A DNA stretch of 38,323 nucleotides from an uncultured Clostridia bacterium (GCA_944350015.1 CALVNW010000012.1:1-38323), one strand, 5' to 3'. Counted from the first letter of the stretch, positions 15,560 through 25,453 are shown. The notes: generated from the sequence alone by a model not told the origin. Program-made: numbers and translations.

Positions 15560-17648
15560 AAATCTTAAAGACAAAATAAATGAAAACTTCAATTTAACAG
15601 CAAAAGATAAGACATTAGTTGATAAAATACTTTCATACGACCTTAACATAGATAGACTAAGCGTTATTACACGTTTAATCATTGATACAAAACTTGATAA
15701 GGCATCTTTAATAGCCTTTTTATGCTATCAGCTATATAAAGTTTATCCAGATGATGCTGAATTGCTTTGTAAGAACATTACCAAAGAAGAACAAGCAATG
15801 GTCGAGGACTACAAGACTATCAAGGATATCAATCAGCTTACCGTCAGCGAAGAGATAGAAGATATAAGACGTATGTTTCTTGTAATGAGCAATGATATGC
15901 GAGTTGTTATGATAAAACTTGCAGGTATTTATTATGATATATCAGTACTTAAACTTCCTTTAAATGAAGATGAGTGGAGATTTGTAAAACAGGTTGAGGA
16001 GGTTCACGTACCACTTGCCGAAAGACTTGGGCTTGACAAACTCAAACAAAACCTCTATGACAATGTTATTAGGCTAGAGCATCCATCAGAGTACAATCGT
16101 CTAAAAGAGACTATAGAAAGCAAACGTGAAGAAAATGAGCAACAACTTGAAATAACTAAGGCAAAACTTCAAGCAATACTTGATGATTTAAAAATAGACG
16201 GCGAGATAGTCAGCCGAATAAAACACGTATCATCAATATTCAATAAACTTCATAACAAAAAACTAACCTTAGACCAAATCTACGACATACTTGCTATGAG
16301 GGTCATAGTGGATACGGTTGAAGAGTGCTATGCTGTGCTTGGGCGTATACACTCAATATATAAACCAATAACTGGCAGAGTTAAAGATTATATCGCAAAC
16401 CCAAAGCCAAACGGCTACAAGTCGCTTCATACTACGATTATCGTAGAAAATCAGCATCCACTAGAAGTTCAAATACGAACAAAACAGATGCATAGAGAGT
16501 CTGAGTTTGGCGGAGTTTGCGCGCACTGGCTCTACAAAGAAAAGAAAGATAAAAAGTCGGATTTTGATAATAGGCTTACTTGGTTTAGACAGACTATTGA
16601 AAATGCCAAAAATATGTCAAATGAGGACTTTATCGAAACGCTTAAGAGTGACCTCTATGACGGCGTAATCATAGTGCAAACTCCAAAAGGTAGGGTGATT
16701 GAGTTCCCAGAGGGTGCAACTGCGATAGATTTTGCCTATGCTATTCACACTGACATTGGCAATAGCTGTGTAGGGGCAAAAATCAATGGCGTGATGAAGC
16801 CTATTACAACGCTGTTATGCAATGGTGACATCGTTGAAATTTTAACTTCATCCCATTCAAAAGGACCATCTAGAGACTGGCTGAAATATGTAAAGACAAG
16901 CGGAGCAAGAAGTAAAATTAAATCTTTCTTTAAGAGTGAACTAAAAGAGGAAAACATAAGACTTGGCAAAAGTATGCTTTTGCAGTCTATTCAAGACAAG
17001 GGCTTTACATCTAATCAACTTTTTACAGAAGACTATATAAAAGAAATACTCAAGCGTTACAATATGGACGATATTGACGAGCTTTACGCCTCAATCGGCT
17101 CTGGGTCTATGACCTCGGGACAGGTTGCAAGCAGGTTTATCGCACTATATAATAATGACCATTTAATCCTGCCAAAACAAGACAATGTAGTTAAGCTTAA
17201 AAGAAATAAGGATGGCGTGCTTGTTGATGGTGACAGTGGTATGCTTGTAAGATTTGCAGGCTGTTGTAGCCCAATTGAAGGTGACGATATAATTGGATAT
17301 ATATCAAGAGGTAAGGGCGTGACAGTGCATAGAAGTAATTGTCCAAACTTAAAGTATTTAGAGCCTGAGCGCCTTATCAATGCCACTTGGCTTGTAAAGG
17401 AAGGGACAACTTTCCCTGCAACTATAAGAGTAACGGCTAATAAAGCTGATAACAATATAGCTAAACTTACAAACCTTATCACATCGTTAAAGATAAATAT
17501 AAAAGGTTTTGATGCAAAGGACGTTGGCGATACTTTTGTTTGCTCACTAAGAATTGAAGTTAAAAATAAAGGAGAGCTTGATAGCGCCATCAACTCTATC
17601 AAGAATATTAAAAATGTCACAAATGTGCAAAGGAGCGAAAAATGGTAA
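15528..17648 (+). CDS. Rel-family (p)ppGpp synthetase with degenerate hydrolase domain
   Basis: A 706-aa long RelA/SpoT homologue. The synthetase domain looks intact: RIKHVSSIFNKL, YDILAMRVIV, GRVKDYIANPKPNGYKSLHT and EVQIRT are all present. The RxKD form (RVKD, residues 284-287) is typical of bifunctional Rel/SpoT. However, the N-terminal HD domain has lost its metal and catalytic motifs: where LLHDxxED is expected there is FLCYQLYKVY (residues 64-73), the HP box is absent, and KLADRLHN is KLAGIYYD (130-137). TGS (~385-450), zinc-finger-like (AGCCSPI, HRSNC) and ACT regions follow. It is probably synthetase-only. AAAGGAG precedes the ATG, and it overlaps recJ and hemZ. I leave the symbol blank because rel and relA imply different activities. 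Confidence 0.93.
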   Translation: MRMCEKELQIKNLKDKINENFNLTAKDKTLVDKILSYDLNIDRLSVITRLIIDTKLDKASLIAFLCYQLYKVYPDDAELLCKNITKEEQAMVEDYKTIKDINQLTVSEEIEDIRRMFLVMSNDMRVVMIKLAGIYYDISVLKLPLNEDEWRFVKQVEEVHVPLAERLGLDKLKQNLYDNVIRLEHPSEYNRLKETIESKREENEQQLEITKAKLQAILDDLKIDGEIVSRIKHVSSIFNKLHNKKLTLDQIYDILAMRVIVDTVEECYAVLGRIHSIYKPITGRVKDYIANPKPNGYKSLHTTIIVENQHPLEVQIRTKQMHRESEFGGVCAHWLYKEKKDKKSDFDNRLTWFRQTIENAKNMSNEDFIETLKSDLYDGVIIVQTPKGRVIEFPEGATAIDFAYAIHTDIGNSCVGAKINGVMKPITTLLCNGDIVEILTSSHSKGPSRDWLKYVKTSGARSKIKSFFKSELKEENIRLGKSMLLQSIQDKGFTSNQLFTEDYIKEILKRYNMDDIDELYASIGSGSMTSGQVASRFIALYNNDHLILPKQDNVVKLKRNKDGVLVDGDSGMLVRFAGCCSPIEGDDIIGYISRGKGVTVHRSNCPNLKYLEPERLINATWLVKEGTTFPATIRVTANKADNNIAKLTNLITSLKINIKGFDAKDVGDTFVCSLRIEVKNKGELDSAINSIKNIKNVTNVQRSEKW

Positions 17649-19036
17649 TCACTGCTAAAGATGATATGCGCCTAGAACTTCAGTCGCTACTTGACTTTTT
17701 TGGCTGTGATGCAACGGTAGAGCTTGAGGAGATAGAGGAAGGCGATAAGATAACTGACAAATTTAGGTTTACGTCGCAAGATGTAACTCACTTTTATGAG
17801 TATACATTTAACATAGATGCTAGCCTTACAGATTTACATAAAAAGTCCCTGCGAAAACGAATAACCAAAAACCAGTTTTATAGCATTTTATCAAAGGAGC
17901 TTAATAAAACGTTGCCTTGGGGCTCACTTACAGGTGTAAGACCAACTAAACTTGCTAGAGACCTAATTGAGTACGGCGAGATGAAAGAATATTTAGTCGC
18001 AGAGCTTTTACAGCGGGATTATTTTGTTTCAAAAGATAAGGCAGAGCTTGTTGCAAATATTCTTAAAAATCAAAGATGCATAATAAGAAATGACAACCTT
18101 GTAGACTTATATGTAAATATTCCAATATGTCCAACTAGGTGCATTTATTGTTCTTTTATCTCAAGCGAGCTTGATAAAGTCAAAGATATGGTAGATGATT
18201 ATCTCGACGCCTTAATCAAAGAGATAAGGGTTATAAAAGACATTGTAAAAGAAAAGGCGTATATTGTGCGCACTATCTATATAGGTGGCGGAACGCCAAC
18301 AGTGCTATCAGCGAAACAGCTAGACAAGCTTCTCAGAGAGATAAACTTTCCAGCAACCGAATTTACTGTAGAATGTGGACGAGCTGACACCATTACAGAT
18401 GAAAAACTTGATGTACTAAAGAATAACGGTGTTACAAGAATTTCAATCAATCCTCAAACCTTTTGTGAGACAACATTAAAGCGAATAGGACGTAAGCAAA
18501 AGAATATTGAAGTGCTTGAAGCCTATCAAAAGGCGCTTGCACGAGATTTTGTTGTCAATATGGACTTTATTGCAGGTCTGCCGGGCGAAAAGCTAGGCAT
18601 ATTTAAAAGAACAATCAATACAGCACTCGAGCTATATCCAGATAACATAACAATTCATACACTTTCGCTAAAGCGAGGCTCTGTTCTTTTTGATAATAAG
18701 GACCTTGTACAAGAAAAAGATATAGAAAAAATGGTTGACTATGCCGAAAGCACACTTGTAAAAAATGGATATAAACCATATTATATTTACAGACAAAAAC
18801 ATCAATTGAGTGGACTTGAAAATGTTGGATATTTTAGAGATAACCACGTCTGTGTCTTTAATATAGATAGTATGGAAGAAACAAACACCATAATAGGAGT
18901 AGGGGCAAACGCTATAAGTAAACGCGTCTTTAACTTAGAAAAACGCCTTGAAAGACAGGCAAATGTAAAATTTATAAAGGATTATATCGAAAGGATAGAT
19001 AGCACTATAGAGAAAAAGAAAGAATTTTTTAAATAA
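17642..19036 (+). CDS. hemZ: Radical SAM coproporphyrinogen dehydrogenase-like protein HemZ
   Basis: A 464-aa radical SAM protein of the HemZ branch of the oxygen-independent coproporphyrinogen oxidase family. The 4Fe-4S motif CPTRCIYC places ligands at Cys163, Cys167 and Cys170; GGGTPT follows about 45 residues later. The ~150-residue N-terminal extension with GSLTGVRPTKLARD is typical of HemZ. It is commonly found in Firmicutes that lack heme synthesis, so the substrate may not be a porphyrin. It overlaps the rel stop by 7 nt. Confidence 0.88.
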   Translation: MVITAKDDMRLELQSLLDFFGCDATVELEEIEEGDKITDKFRFTSQDVTHFYEYTFNIDASLTDLHKKSLRKRITKNQFYSILSKELNKTLPWGSLTGVRPTKLARDLIEYGEMKEYLVAELLQRDYFVSKDKAELVANILKNQRCIIRNDNLVDLYVNIPICPTRCIYCSFISSELDKVKDMVDDYLDALIKEIRVIKDIVKEKAYIVRTIYIGGGTPTVLSAKQLDKLLREINFPATEFTVECGRADTITDEKLDVLKNNGVTRISINPQTFCETTLKRIGRKQKNIEVLEAYQKALARDFVVNMDFIAGLPGEKLGIFKRTINTALELYPDNITIHTLSLKRGSVLFDNKDLVQEKDIEKMVDYAESTLVKNGYKPYYIYRQKHQLSGLENVGYFRDNHVCVFNIDSMEETNTIIGVGANAISKRVFNLEKRLERQANVKFIKDYIERIDSTIEKKKEFFK

Positions 19037-19060
19037 TTTTTTGTAAATTTAAAAAATTTG

Positions 19061-19089
19061 TTTACAAATTCAAATCAATGTGTTATACT
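19061..19089 (+). promoter_or_regulatory. Sigma-A promoter of rpsO
   Basis: TTTACA (19061-19066), a 17-nt spacer and TATACT (19084-19089) with an extended -10 TGT directly upstream. The -35 lies in the right arm of an 8-bp inverted repeat (TTTGTAAA/TTTACAAA). Confidence 0.85.
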
Positions 19090-19112
19090 TAAAAAGTCGA
19101 TAAATGCCTTAC

Positions 19113-19152
19113 TACGCAGTTTTGATGAGACCTTCTGGCGCAAAACTTCGTA
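19113..19152 (+). promoter_or_regulatory. Structured rpsO leader, probable S15 autoregulation site
   Basis: In the ~90-nt 5' leader, 19113-19124 pairs with 19141-19152 (UACG and AGUUUUG arms, one internal mismatch), closing a 16-nt G-rich loop with ACCUUCUGG. Ribosomal protein S15 often represses its own mRNA through leader structures, which differ between phyla. Assigning that role here is inference. Confidence 0.5.
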
Positions 19153-19182
19153 AAAGGATTAAAGGAAAAATAGGAGGATAAA

Positions 19183-19443
19183 ATGGAAAAGAAAGATATC
19201 ATTGAAAAGTTTAAACAATCTGAGAATGATACAGGTTCTGTCCAAGTTCAAATCGCTCTTTTAACAGCAAGAATTAATCACTTGAATGAGCACCTTAAGG
19301 CAAATCCAAAAGATAATCATTCACGTAGAGGACTTCTTCAAATGGTTGGTAAAAGAAAAGGTTTCTTGCTTTATCTTAAAGAAAGAGATATTGAAGCTTA
19401 TAGAAATCTTATCAAAGAACTTGGCATTCGTGAAGTTAAATAA
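19183..19443 (+). CDS. rpsO: 30S ribosomal protein S15
   Basis: An 86-aa primary 16S rRNA-binding protein of the small subunit platform. Family signatures include [19 protein letters not shown] and [20 protein letters not shown]. It lacks a few N-terminal residues compared with the 89-aa Escherichia and Bacillus proteins, which is within normal range. AGGAGG precedes the ATG. It has its own strong promoter and structured leader and is followed 65 nt later by pnp. Confidence 0.98.
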   Translation: MEKKDIIEKFKQSENDTGSVQVQIALLTARINHLNEHLKANPKDNHSRRGLLQMVGKRKGFLLYLKERDIEAYRNLIKELGIREVK

Positions 19444-19451
19444 TTTAAATT

Positions 19452-19486
19452 AAGGGGGAGATATGTTTTTATCAATCCCTTTTTTT
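19452..19486 (+). terminator. Candidate attenuator between rpsO and pnp
   Basis: AAGGG (19452-19456) pairs with CCCTT (19477-19481), with an inner GAT/ATC helix, and is followed by a run of T. The 5' arm includes GGGGGAG, which also looks like a ribosome binding site for a 20-codon sORF at 19463-19525 that overlaps the pnp start. The two signals exclude each other, so read-through into pnp could depend on translation. This is a hypothesis. Confidence 0.4.
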
Positions 19487-19508
19487 ATACATTTTGAAAG
19501 GAGTAATT

Positions 19509-21614
19509 ATGAAAGAAGACGCTAAAATTTATGAAATTGAAATTGGTGGCAAAAAGGTAACTTTTGAAACAGGCAGACTTTGTGAACAAGCAAATGGAAG
19601 TTGCCTTGTTAGAAGTGGTGAAACTGTTGTTATGGTTAACGTTACTATGTCAAAAGAGCCAAGACCAGGTATTGACTTTTTCCCACTTCAAGTTGATTTT
19701 GAAGAAAAGATGTATTCTGTAGGCAAAATACCTGGCGGTTTCAAGAAGAGAGAGGGCAAGCCTTCCGACAAAGCTATACTTACATCAAGACTTATTGATA
19801 GACCTTTAAGACCGTTGTTCCCAAAAGGCTTCTATCACGATGTTTGCGTAGTTGCAACAGCACTATCAGTTGACCCTGACGTTGCACCAGAGCCACTTGC
19901 AATGCTTGGCTCAAGCTTTGCCTTGACTATATCTGATATACCTTTTATGGGACCTACTGGTTCTGTTCAAGTAGGGCTTGTAGATGACAAGTTTATCATC
20001 AATCCTAATAGTGAGGAGCGCGAAAAATCTCTTATGCATTTGACAGTTTCTGGTACAGATGAGGCTGTGCTTATGGTTGAGGCAGGTGCTATGGAAGTTC
20101 CAGAAGAGACAATGCTTGATGCTATTATGTTTGCTCACGAAGAGATTAAAAAGATAGTTGCATTCCAAAGAAAGGTTAAAGAAGAGATAGGCAAGCCTGT
20201 AGCGCAAGGCCTCGTTTATAGTATTGTACCAGAAGAAATTGATAAAGCGGTTCGAGAATTTGCAAGCGATAAGCTTGACTACGCTTTAGATACCTTTGAT
20301 AGGCGCGTTAGACAGGCTAGACAAGATGCTGTTGACGCTGAAACAAAGGAGTATTTTGCTGAAATCTTCCCTGAAAGCGAAAAAGCAATAGGTGATGTTC
20401 TTTACAAGATGACCAAAGAGAAGGTTAGAGCTAAAATTCTTAATTATGGTGTGCGTCCAGATGGTCGTAAGCTTACCGAAATTAGACCTATATGGTGTGA
20501 AGCAGGAGTGCTTCCAAGAACACACGGCAGTGCAATATTTACAAGAGGACAAACTCAAGTTCTCACAACTTTAACACTTGGCACTGTTTCAGATATGCAA
20601 AAACTTGAAGGTCTTGATGACGAAGAAGTTAATAGATATGTTCACCACTACAATATGCCAGCTTATGCAACTGGTGAGGCTAGGGGAATAAAGAGTCCAG
20701 GAAGAAGAGAAATTGGGCACGGAGCGCTTGCTGAGCGAGCTCTTGAGCCAGTTATACCTACTGAAGAAGAATTCCCTTACGCACTCAGACTTGTTTCAGA
20801 AGTACTCTCATCAAATGGTTCATCTTCAATGGCTTCAGTTTGTGGTTCAACACTTGCATTGATGGATGGTGGCGTTCCAATTAAAAGACCAGTTGCTGGT
20901 ATTGCTATGGGGCTTATTAAAGATGATGAAAGTGGTAAAGTAGCAGTACTCTCTGATATTCAAGGCTTAGAAGATTTCTTAGGCGATATGGACTTTAAGG
21001 TTACAGGAACAGAAAAAGGTGTTACTGCAATCCAAATGGATATTAAGATTAAAGGAATTGATAGACAAATCCTCACGACAGCTTTAAAACAGGCTAAAGA
21101 GGGCAGAATGTTTATTATGAACAAACTCCTTGAAGAAATTAAAGAGCCAAGGAAAGAACTTTCTAAATACGCACCTAAGATTATCACATTTAATATTGAC
21201 CCTGATAAGATTAAAGATGTTATCGGTAGCGGCGGTAAGATGATTAATAAGATTATCGATGAAACTGGCGTTAAGATTGACATTGATGACGACGGACAAG
21301 TTTTCATTGCAACTCAAGATTTAGATATGGCTGAAAAGGCAAAGAAGATTATTCTTGGAATTGTAGAAGATGTAGAAGTTGGCGATGTCTATGATGCTAA
21401 AGTTGTAAGAATAATGAACTTTGGTGCCTTCGTTGAATTTGGTGGCAATAAAGAGGGTATGATACACATATCTAAGCTTTCAAATAAACGTGTTGCTAAG
21501 GTTGAAGATGTTGTAAAGATTGGTGACACTGTTGAAGTTGAAGTAATTAAGATAGACGACAAGGGTAGAATTGACTTAAAGAGAATTGTTCCAAAAGAAG
21601 AAAAAGATAAATAA
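19509..21614 (+). CDS. pnp: Polyribonucleotide nucleotidyltransferase (PNPase)
   Basis: A 701-aa phosphorolytic 3'-5' exoribonuclease. Two RNase PH domains flank a helical domain, followed by a KH domain ([20 protein letters not shown], about residues 565-584) and an S1 domain ([20 protein letters not shown]). The ATG at 19509 follows AAAGGAG; an upstream in-frame TTG falls within that site and is rejected. rpsO-pnp is a widely conserved pair. Confidence 0.98.
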   Translation: MKEDAKIYEIEIGGKKVTFETGRLCEQANGSCLVRSGETVVMVNVTMSKEPRPGIDFFPLQVDFEEKMYSVGKIPGGFKKREGKPSDKAILTSRLIDRPLRPLFPKGFYHDVCVVATALSVDPDVAPEPLAMLGSSFALTISDIPFMGPTGSVQVGLVDDKFIINPNSEEREKSLMHLTVSGTDEAVLMVEAGAMEVPEETMLDAIMFAHEEIKKIVAFQRKVKEEIGKPVAQGLVYSIVPEEIDKAVREFASDKLDYALDTFDRRVRQARQDAVDAETKEYFAEIFPESEKAIGDVLYKMTKEKVRAKILNYGVRPDGRKLTEIRPIWCEAGVLPRTHGSAIFTRGQTQVLTTLTLGTVSDMQKLEGLDDEEVNRYVHHYNMPAYATGEARGIKSPGRREIGHGALAERALEPVIPTEEEFPYALRLVSEVLSSNGSSSMASVCGSTLALMDGGVPIKRPVAGIAMGLIKDDESGKVAVLSDIQGLEDFLGDMDFKVTGTEKGVTAIQMDIKIKGIDRQILTTALKQAKEGRMFIMNKLLEEIKEPRKELSKYAPKIITFNIDPDKIKDVIGSGGKMINKIIDETGVKIDIDDDGQVFIATQDLDMAEKAKKIILGIVEDVEVGDVYDAKVVRIMNFGAFVEFGGNKEGMIHISKLSNKRVAKVEDVVKIGDTVEVEVIKIDDKGRIDLKRIVPKEEKDK

Positions 21615-21633
21615 ATTTTAGCTTATTCAATAA

Positions 21634-21689
21634 TAAAAAAAGGACTATTATGTAATGATTTTATAACTAAAACATAATAGTCTTTTTTA
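21634..21689. terminator. Bidirectional terminator made of the palindromic repeat
   Basis: GACTATTATGT (21643-21653) pairs perfectly with ACATAATAGTC (21672-21682) and is flanked by A7 on the left and T6 on the right. It separates convergent pnp and the cysteine desulfurase gene. It is also the best-preserved member of the interspersed palindrome family; a copy with about 34 of 41 matching positions lies after clpX. Confidence 0.8.
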
Positions 21690-21692
21690 TTC

Positions 21693-22826
21693 TTAACTAT
21701 TTTTATAAATTTGTTTTATACAGTGCAAGAATCTTTGTATTTCGCTAAATGTATTAAAATATGATATTGACACTCGCACAGCGCCTTGTTCTAATGTTCC
21801 TAGTGCTTTATGCTTTAGAGGAGCACAATGATAACCGCTCCTAACACAAATATCATATTTTTCATTTAAAATATCTGCTATAACGCTTGAGTGCACATCT
21901 TTTATATTGAAAGCTACAACGCCATTGGCATTTTCTGGCTGCGTATAAGATTTTATTCCCATCTTATTTAGTTCGTAATTGAGGTAGGTGGTCAAATCGT
22001 CTAGCTTTGCTTTTATATCATCAAAATTATTTTCAACAAACTCGACTCCAGCGCCAAGTCCGATTATTAAAGGGGTTGATATTGTGCCACTCTCCAATCT
22101 TTCAGGAAATACATCAGGCTGAAATAGCTCTAAAGAGTTCGTGCCTGTGCCACCAAAGGTTATTGGCTCAGGTCTAAACTTGTCATTCATTATAAGCGCG
22201 CCAATGCTCTGTGGTGCGTAAAAACCTTTGTGTCCTGCTATGGCAAGATAATCAATACCAAACTCTTTTATGTCAATTCTTTCGTGTCCGCAACTTTGCG
22301 CTCCATCTACAACAAATATGATACCTTTTTCTCTGCAAAATCTTCCAATCTCCTTTATATCAGCCTTACTGCCATTTACATTTGATATGTGGTTACATAC
22401 AATCATATAGGTGTTGTTTTTAACAAGTGGCAAAATATCATTTAAAGTTATCCCGATAGGATTTGATTGATAGGCAATTGAATAATCAATTTTTCCTATC
22501 TGTTTTAAATGCTCAAGTGGTCTTAGCACCGAATTATGCTCGTTTTCTGTGCATATCACATTGCCACCATCTTTTGCAGAGCCTAATATTGCAAGATTTA
22601 AAGCTTGCGTACAGTTCAAAGTAAATATCACGTTCTGACTGCTTGATGCATTATAATGTGAGGCAAGCTTTTCACGTACTTCCTCAATTTTTAAAGCGCA
22701 TCTTATGCTTGCTTTATGTCCACTTCTTCCGGGGTTGGCGCTATAATGAATGAGGCTGTCAGATACAGCTTTTATAACTTCTTTTGGTTTTATAAATGTT
22801 GTTGCGCTATTATCTAAATATATCAT
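21693..22826 (-). CDS. Cysteine desulfurase family protein (aminotransferase class V)
   Basis: A 377-aa PLP enzyme. AIAGHKGFYAPQS contains the PLP lysine (Lys200), FVVDGAQSCGH carries the ring-binding aspartate, and SGYHCAPLKHK provides the catalytic cysteine (Cys334). The sequence fits the subfamily often annotated as cysteine desulfurase/selenocysteine lyase-like next to DUF3343 genes, rather than the IscS/NifS housekeeping branch. It is divergently transcribed from a DUF3343 gene 70 nt away, supporting a shared sulfur or selenium transfer job. AAGGAA upstream is a weak ribosome binding site. Confidence 0.9.
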   Translation of the reverse strand: MIYLDNSATTFIKPKEVIKAVSDSLIHYSANPGRSGHKASIRCALKIEEVREKLASHYNASSSQNVIFTLNCTQALNLAILGSAKDGGNVICTENEHNSVLRPLEHLKQIGKIDYSIAYQSNPIGITLNDILPLVKNNTYMIVCNHISNVNGSKADIKEIGRFCREKGIIFVVDGAQSCGHERIDIKEFGIDYLAIAGHKGFYAPQSIGALIMNDKFRPEPITFGGTGTNSLELFQPDVFPERLESGTISTPLIIGLGAGVEFVENNFDDIKAKLDDLTTYLNYELNKMGIKSYTQPENANGVVAFNIKDVHSSVIADILNEKYDICVRSGYHCAPLKHKALGTLEQGAVRVSISYFNTFSEIQRFLHCIKQIYKNS

Positions 22827-22896
22827 TTTGTAAACATTCCTTTATATTTACAATATAGTGTTTTAGAAGGGATTGTGTGAATGTTAAGGAGGCTCT

Positions 22897-23154
22897 ATGA
22901 AGTTTGTTATTGCTGTTTTTTCTTCGAGAAATGAAACGTTATATTTTGCAAATATGTTCAAATCTAATGGACTTTATGCCGACATCATCAATACTCCAAA
23001 AGAAGCAGGGCAAGCCTGCGGTATATCTGTAAGATTTGAAGAGAGGCTGTTGCCAGTTGCAAAAAACTTTTTAAATATTAAACCTTTCCGCTCCTTTTAT
23101 GGATTTTATAGGGTGCAGATTAACGGGATGCGTAGAACTGTCGAGGCTATTTAA
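22897..23154 (+). CDS. DUF3343 putative Se/S carrier-like protein
   Basis: An 85-aa protein of the DUF3343 family. The conserved stretch QACGISVRF contains the single likely functional cysteine (about residue 48), with a basic C-terminus. AAGGAGG is optimally spaced from the ATG. DUF3343 proteins are proposed to carry activated sulfur or selenium. The divergent cysteine desulfurase supports that, though selD, selU or yedF homologues are not in the window. Confidence 0.85.
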   Translation: MKFVIAVFSSRNETLYFANMFKSNGLYADIINTPKEAGQACGISVRFEERLLPVAKNFLNIKPFRSFYGFYRVQINGMRRTVEAI

Positions 23155-23326
23155 CAATGTGCAATTTGAAGATGACAAGCATTAAGATTAGGGTGAAAAA
23201 TTAAACATATATCTATTGATACGTTTTAGTAATATAGCCAAAAACATTATGATAAAAATAATAAACATATTAACAATTGACAAAACTTAAATGTATTAAT
23301 ATTTAAATATTAAATAAAATAACTAT

Positions 23327-23866
23327 ATGAGAACTTCTTTTTCTGTTTTAATTTTGACTATTCTTGCGGTTTTGTTAACATATTCTATAGGCTGTTTTTA
23401 TGCTTATTTTTATCCAATGACATATTCACAGGAAATAACAAGCATATCCAAAAAGTATGATGTAAATAGTGCGCTTGTTGCCTCAATTGTTAACAGTGAA
23501 AGTAATTTTAATGAGAGCGCAAAATCAAGTAAAGGTGCAGTTGGTTTGATGCAACTTATGCCATCGACAGCACAATGGGTAGCTAAGAAAATTGGAGTTG
23601 AATACAGCGACGAGCTCCTATCAAAACCAGAGTACAACCTTGAAATTGGAACTTATTATATAGGTTACTTAATCGATATGTTTGATAACGAAGAGGTGGC
23701 GCTATGCGCATACAATGCAGGTCCAAGCAATGTTAAAAATTGGCTTGCAAACAAGGAATATTCTCAGGATGGTAAGACCCTTAAAAAAATACCTTTTAAT
23801 GAGACTAAAAATTATGTAAATAAAGTTTACAAGAATTATCATTATTATAAAAATAAGTATAAATAA
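23327..23866 (+). CDS. Membrane-anchored lytic murein transglycosylase
   Basis: A 179-aa protein with one N-terminal membrane helix (about residues 5-27) and an SLT/goose-lysozyme-type domain. The catalytic glutamate is in IVNSESNFN (Glu58), followed by GAVGLMQLMPSTA and ALCAYNAGPSNV, the classic soluble transglycosylase motifs. It would cleave peptidoglycan outside the membrane. No Shine-Dalgarno is visible; TAAAAT ends six bases before the ATG, so a leaderless mRNA is possible. TTGACA at 23277-23282 has only a weak -10 partner. Confidence 0.9.
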   Translation: MRTSFSVLILTILAVLLTYSIGCFYAYFYPMTYSQEITSISKKYDVNSALVASIVNSESNFNESAKSSKGAVGLMQLMPSTAQWVAKKIGVEYSDELLSKPEYNLEIGTYYIGYLIDMFDNEEVALCAYNAGPSNVKNWLANKEYSQDGKTLKKIPFNETKNYVNKVYKNYHYYKNKYK

Positions 23867-23895
23867 TTGACTTATTTTTATTTTTATGGTACTTT
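23867..23895 (+). promoter_or_regulatory. Sigma-A promoter of lysS
   Basis: TTGACT (23867-23872) begins directly after the preceding stop codon. TACTTT (23890-23895) follows a 17-nt spacer and has an extended -10 TGG. There is no room for, or sign of, a T-box leader. Confidence 0.6.
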
Positions 23896-23934
23896 ATTAT
23901 AAGGAATTTACATTGTTTAATCTAGGAGGAATTT

Positions 23935-25404
23935 ATGCAAGAACAAATGTTATCAAATGAAGTTGATATTAGAAGAAAGAAAATAGAAGATTTAATCTCT
24001 GCAGGAGAGATTCCATATAAAGATAAATTTGAGCGCACTTGTACAATCGCAGAGGCTCGTGAAAAACTTGGTGAAAGAGTAAAAATTGCCGGTCGAATAA
24101 TCTTTAAGCGTGTAATGGGTAAGTTTGGTTTTATTCAAATAAGAGATATTAATGCAAAAATTCAGGTATCTGTAGGAAGAAACGAACTTGACGAGCAGGC
24201 ATATGATTTCTATAAAAAGATGATAGATATTGCCGACTTTGTAGGTGTTGAAGGCGAAGTATACCAAACTCAAACGGGAGAGATAACGGTGAGAGCTGAA
24301 AAAGTAACCTTGCTTTCAAAGACTCTTCGTCCACTTCCAGAGAAATTTCACGGACTAACAGACTCGGAAACTATTTACAGACAAAGATATCTAGACCTTA
24401 TATCCAACGAAAAATCAAGGCAGGTTTTTATTGCTCGAAGCAAGGCTGAGTCATTTATACGTAGATATCTTGAAGATAATGGATTTTTAGAGGTTGAAAC
24501 ACCAGTTCTTCAAACAAATGTATCTGGCGCTAGCGCTAAACCATTTTTTACTCACCATAATGCACTTGATATGGAGTGTAACTTGAGAATTGCAACAGAA
24601 ACTTGGCTTAAGCAATGTATATGCGCTGGGTTTGATAGAGTTTTTGAAATGGGAAAAGACTTTAGAAATGAAGGGATGGACCCATCACATCTACAAGAAT
24701 TCACTCAAGTTGAATGGTATGCGTCATATTGGAATTTTGAGGACAATATCAAATTCTTCTATGAGATGGTAAATAAACTGCTTGTTGAAATTATTGGCAC
24801 AACTAAAACGGTATTTCAAGGGCAAGAAATAGAATTTAATAGTGTTTGGCCAAGAGTAAATTATGTTGAAAGAATGAGAGAGATACTTGGATTTGATTTT
24901 CTTGACGAAGAAGATGTCGACGCATTTAAGAAAAAGGTTGTAGAGAAGGGATTATTTACTTATAGTGACCTTGAAGAATGTAAAACTATAAGAACATTAA
25001 TTGACTATATTTACAAGAGAAAAATAAGAGCGGATATAGTTAACCCGACAATTATTTATAACTATCCGGCAGTTTTAGTGCCACTTGCAAGACGTAATGA
25101 TGCTGACCCAAGGATTGTAGATATGTTCCAAGTTGTAGCAGGCGGAGCAGAGCTTGTAAAGGCTTATTCAGAGCTTGTAGACCCAATCACACAAAGAAAA
25201 CTTCTTGAAAAGCAGTTGGAAGAAAAGGCTTTAGGTGATGATGAAACAATGGACGTTGACGAAGATTTCTTGCTTTCAATGGAGCACGGAATGCCACCAA
25301 TTTCAGGTTTAGGTTTTGGTATTGATAGATTTATACAATTTATTTTTGACTTGCCAAATATTAGAGATACAGTTTTATTCCCATTAATGAAAAAGTTAAA
25401 TTAA
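23935..25404 (+). CDS. lysS: Lysyl-tRNA synthetase, class II
   Basis: A 489-aa class II lysyl-tRNA synthetase. An N-terminal OB-fold anticodon-binding domain (about residues 50-150) leads to the catalytic domain. Motif 2 is visible as RVFEMGKDFRNEGMDPSHLQEFTQVEWY and motif 3 as GLGFGIDRF near the C-terminus, followed by the usual LPNIRDTVLFP ending. AGGAGG precedes the ATG. Length is normal. Confidence 0.98.
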   Translation: MQEQMLSNEVDIRRKKIEDLISAGEIPYKDKFERTCTIAEAREKLGERVKIAGRIIFKRVMGKFGFIQIRDINAKIQVSVGRNELDEQAYDFYKKMIDIADFVGVEGEVYQTQTGEITVRAEKVTLLSKTLRPLPEKFHGLTDSETIYRQRYLDLISNEKSRQVFIARSKAESFIRRYLEDNGFLEVETPVLQTNVSGASAKPFFTHHNALDMECNLRIATETWLKQCICAGFDRVFEMGKDFRNEGMDPSHLQEFTQVEWYASYWNFEDNIKFFYEMVNKLLVEIIGTTKTVFQGQEIEFNSVWPRVNYVERMREILGFDFLDEEDVDAFKKKVVEKGLFTYSDLEECKTIRTLIDYIYKRKIRADIVNPTIIYNYPAVLVPLARRNDADPRIVDMFQVVAGGAELVKAYSELVDPITQRKLLEKQLEEKALGDDETMDVDEDFLLSMEHGMPPISGLGFGIDRFIQFIFDLPNIRDTVLFPLMKKLN

Positions 25405-25453
25405 AAAATAAGCCATTTGAAATAAATAAAGTTAAAGGTTATTTTTATACAAA

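Noticed and set aside
17084..17620. 178-codon minus-strand open frame inside rel
   Set aside because: It lies wholly antisense to the conserved zinc-finger and ACT part of Rel; the frame is open because of codon bias.
23867..23934. T-box leader for lysS
   Set aside because: Only ~35 nt separate the predicted transcription start from the start codon, and no T-box sequence or specifier stem is present.
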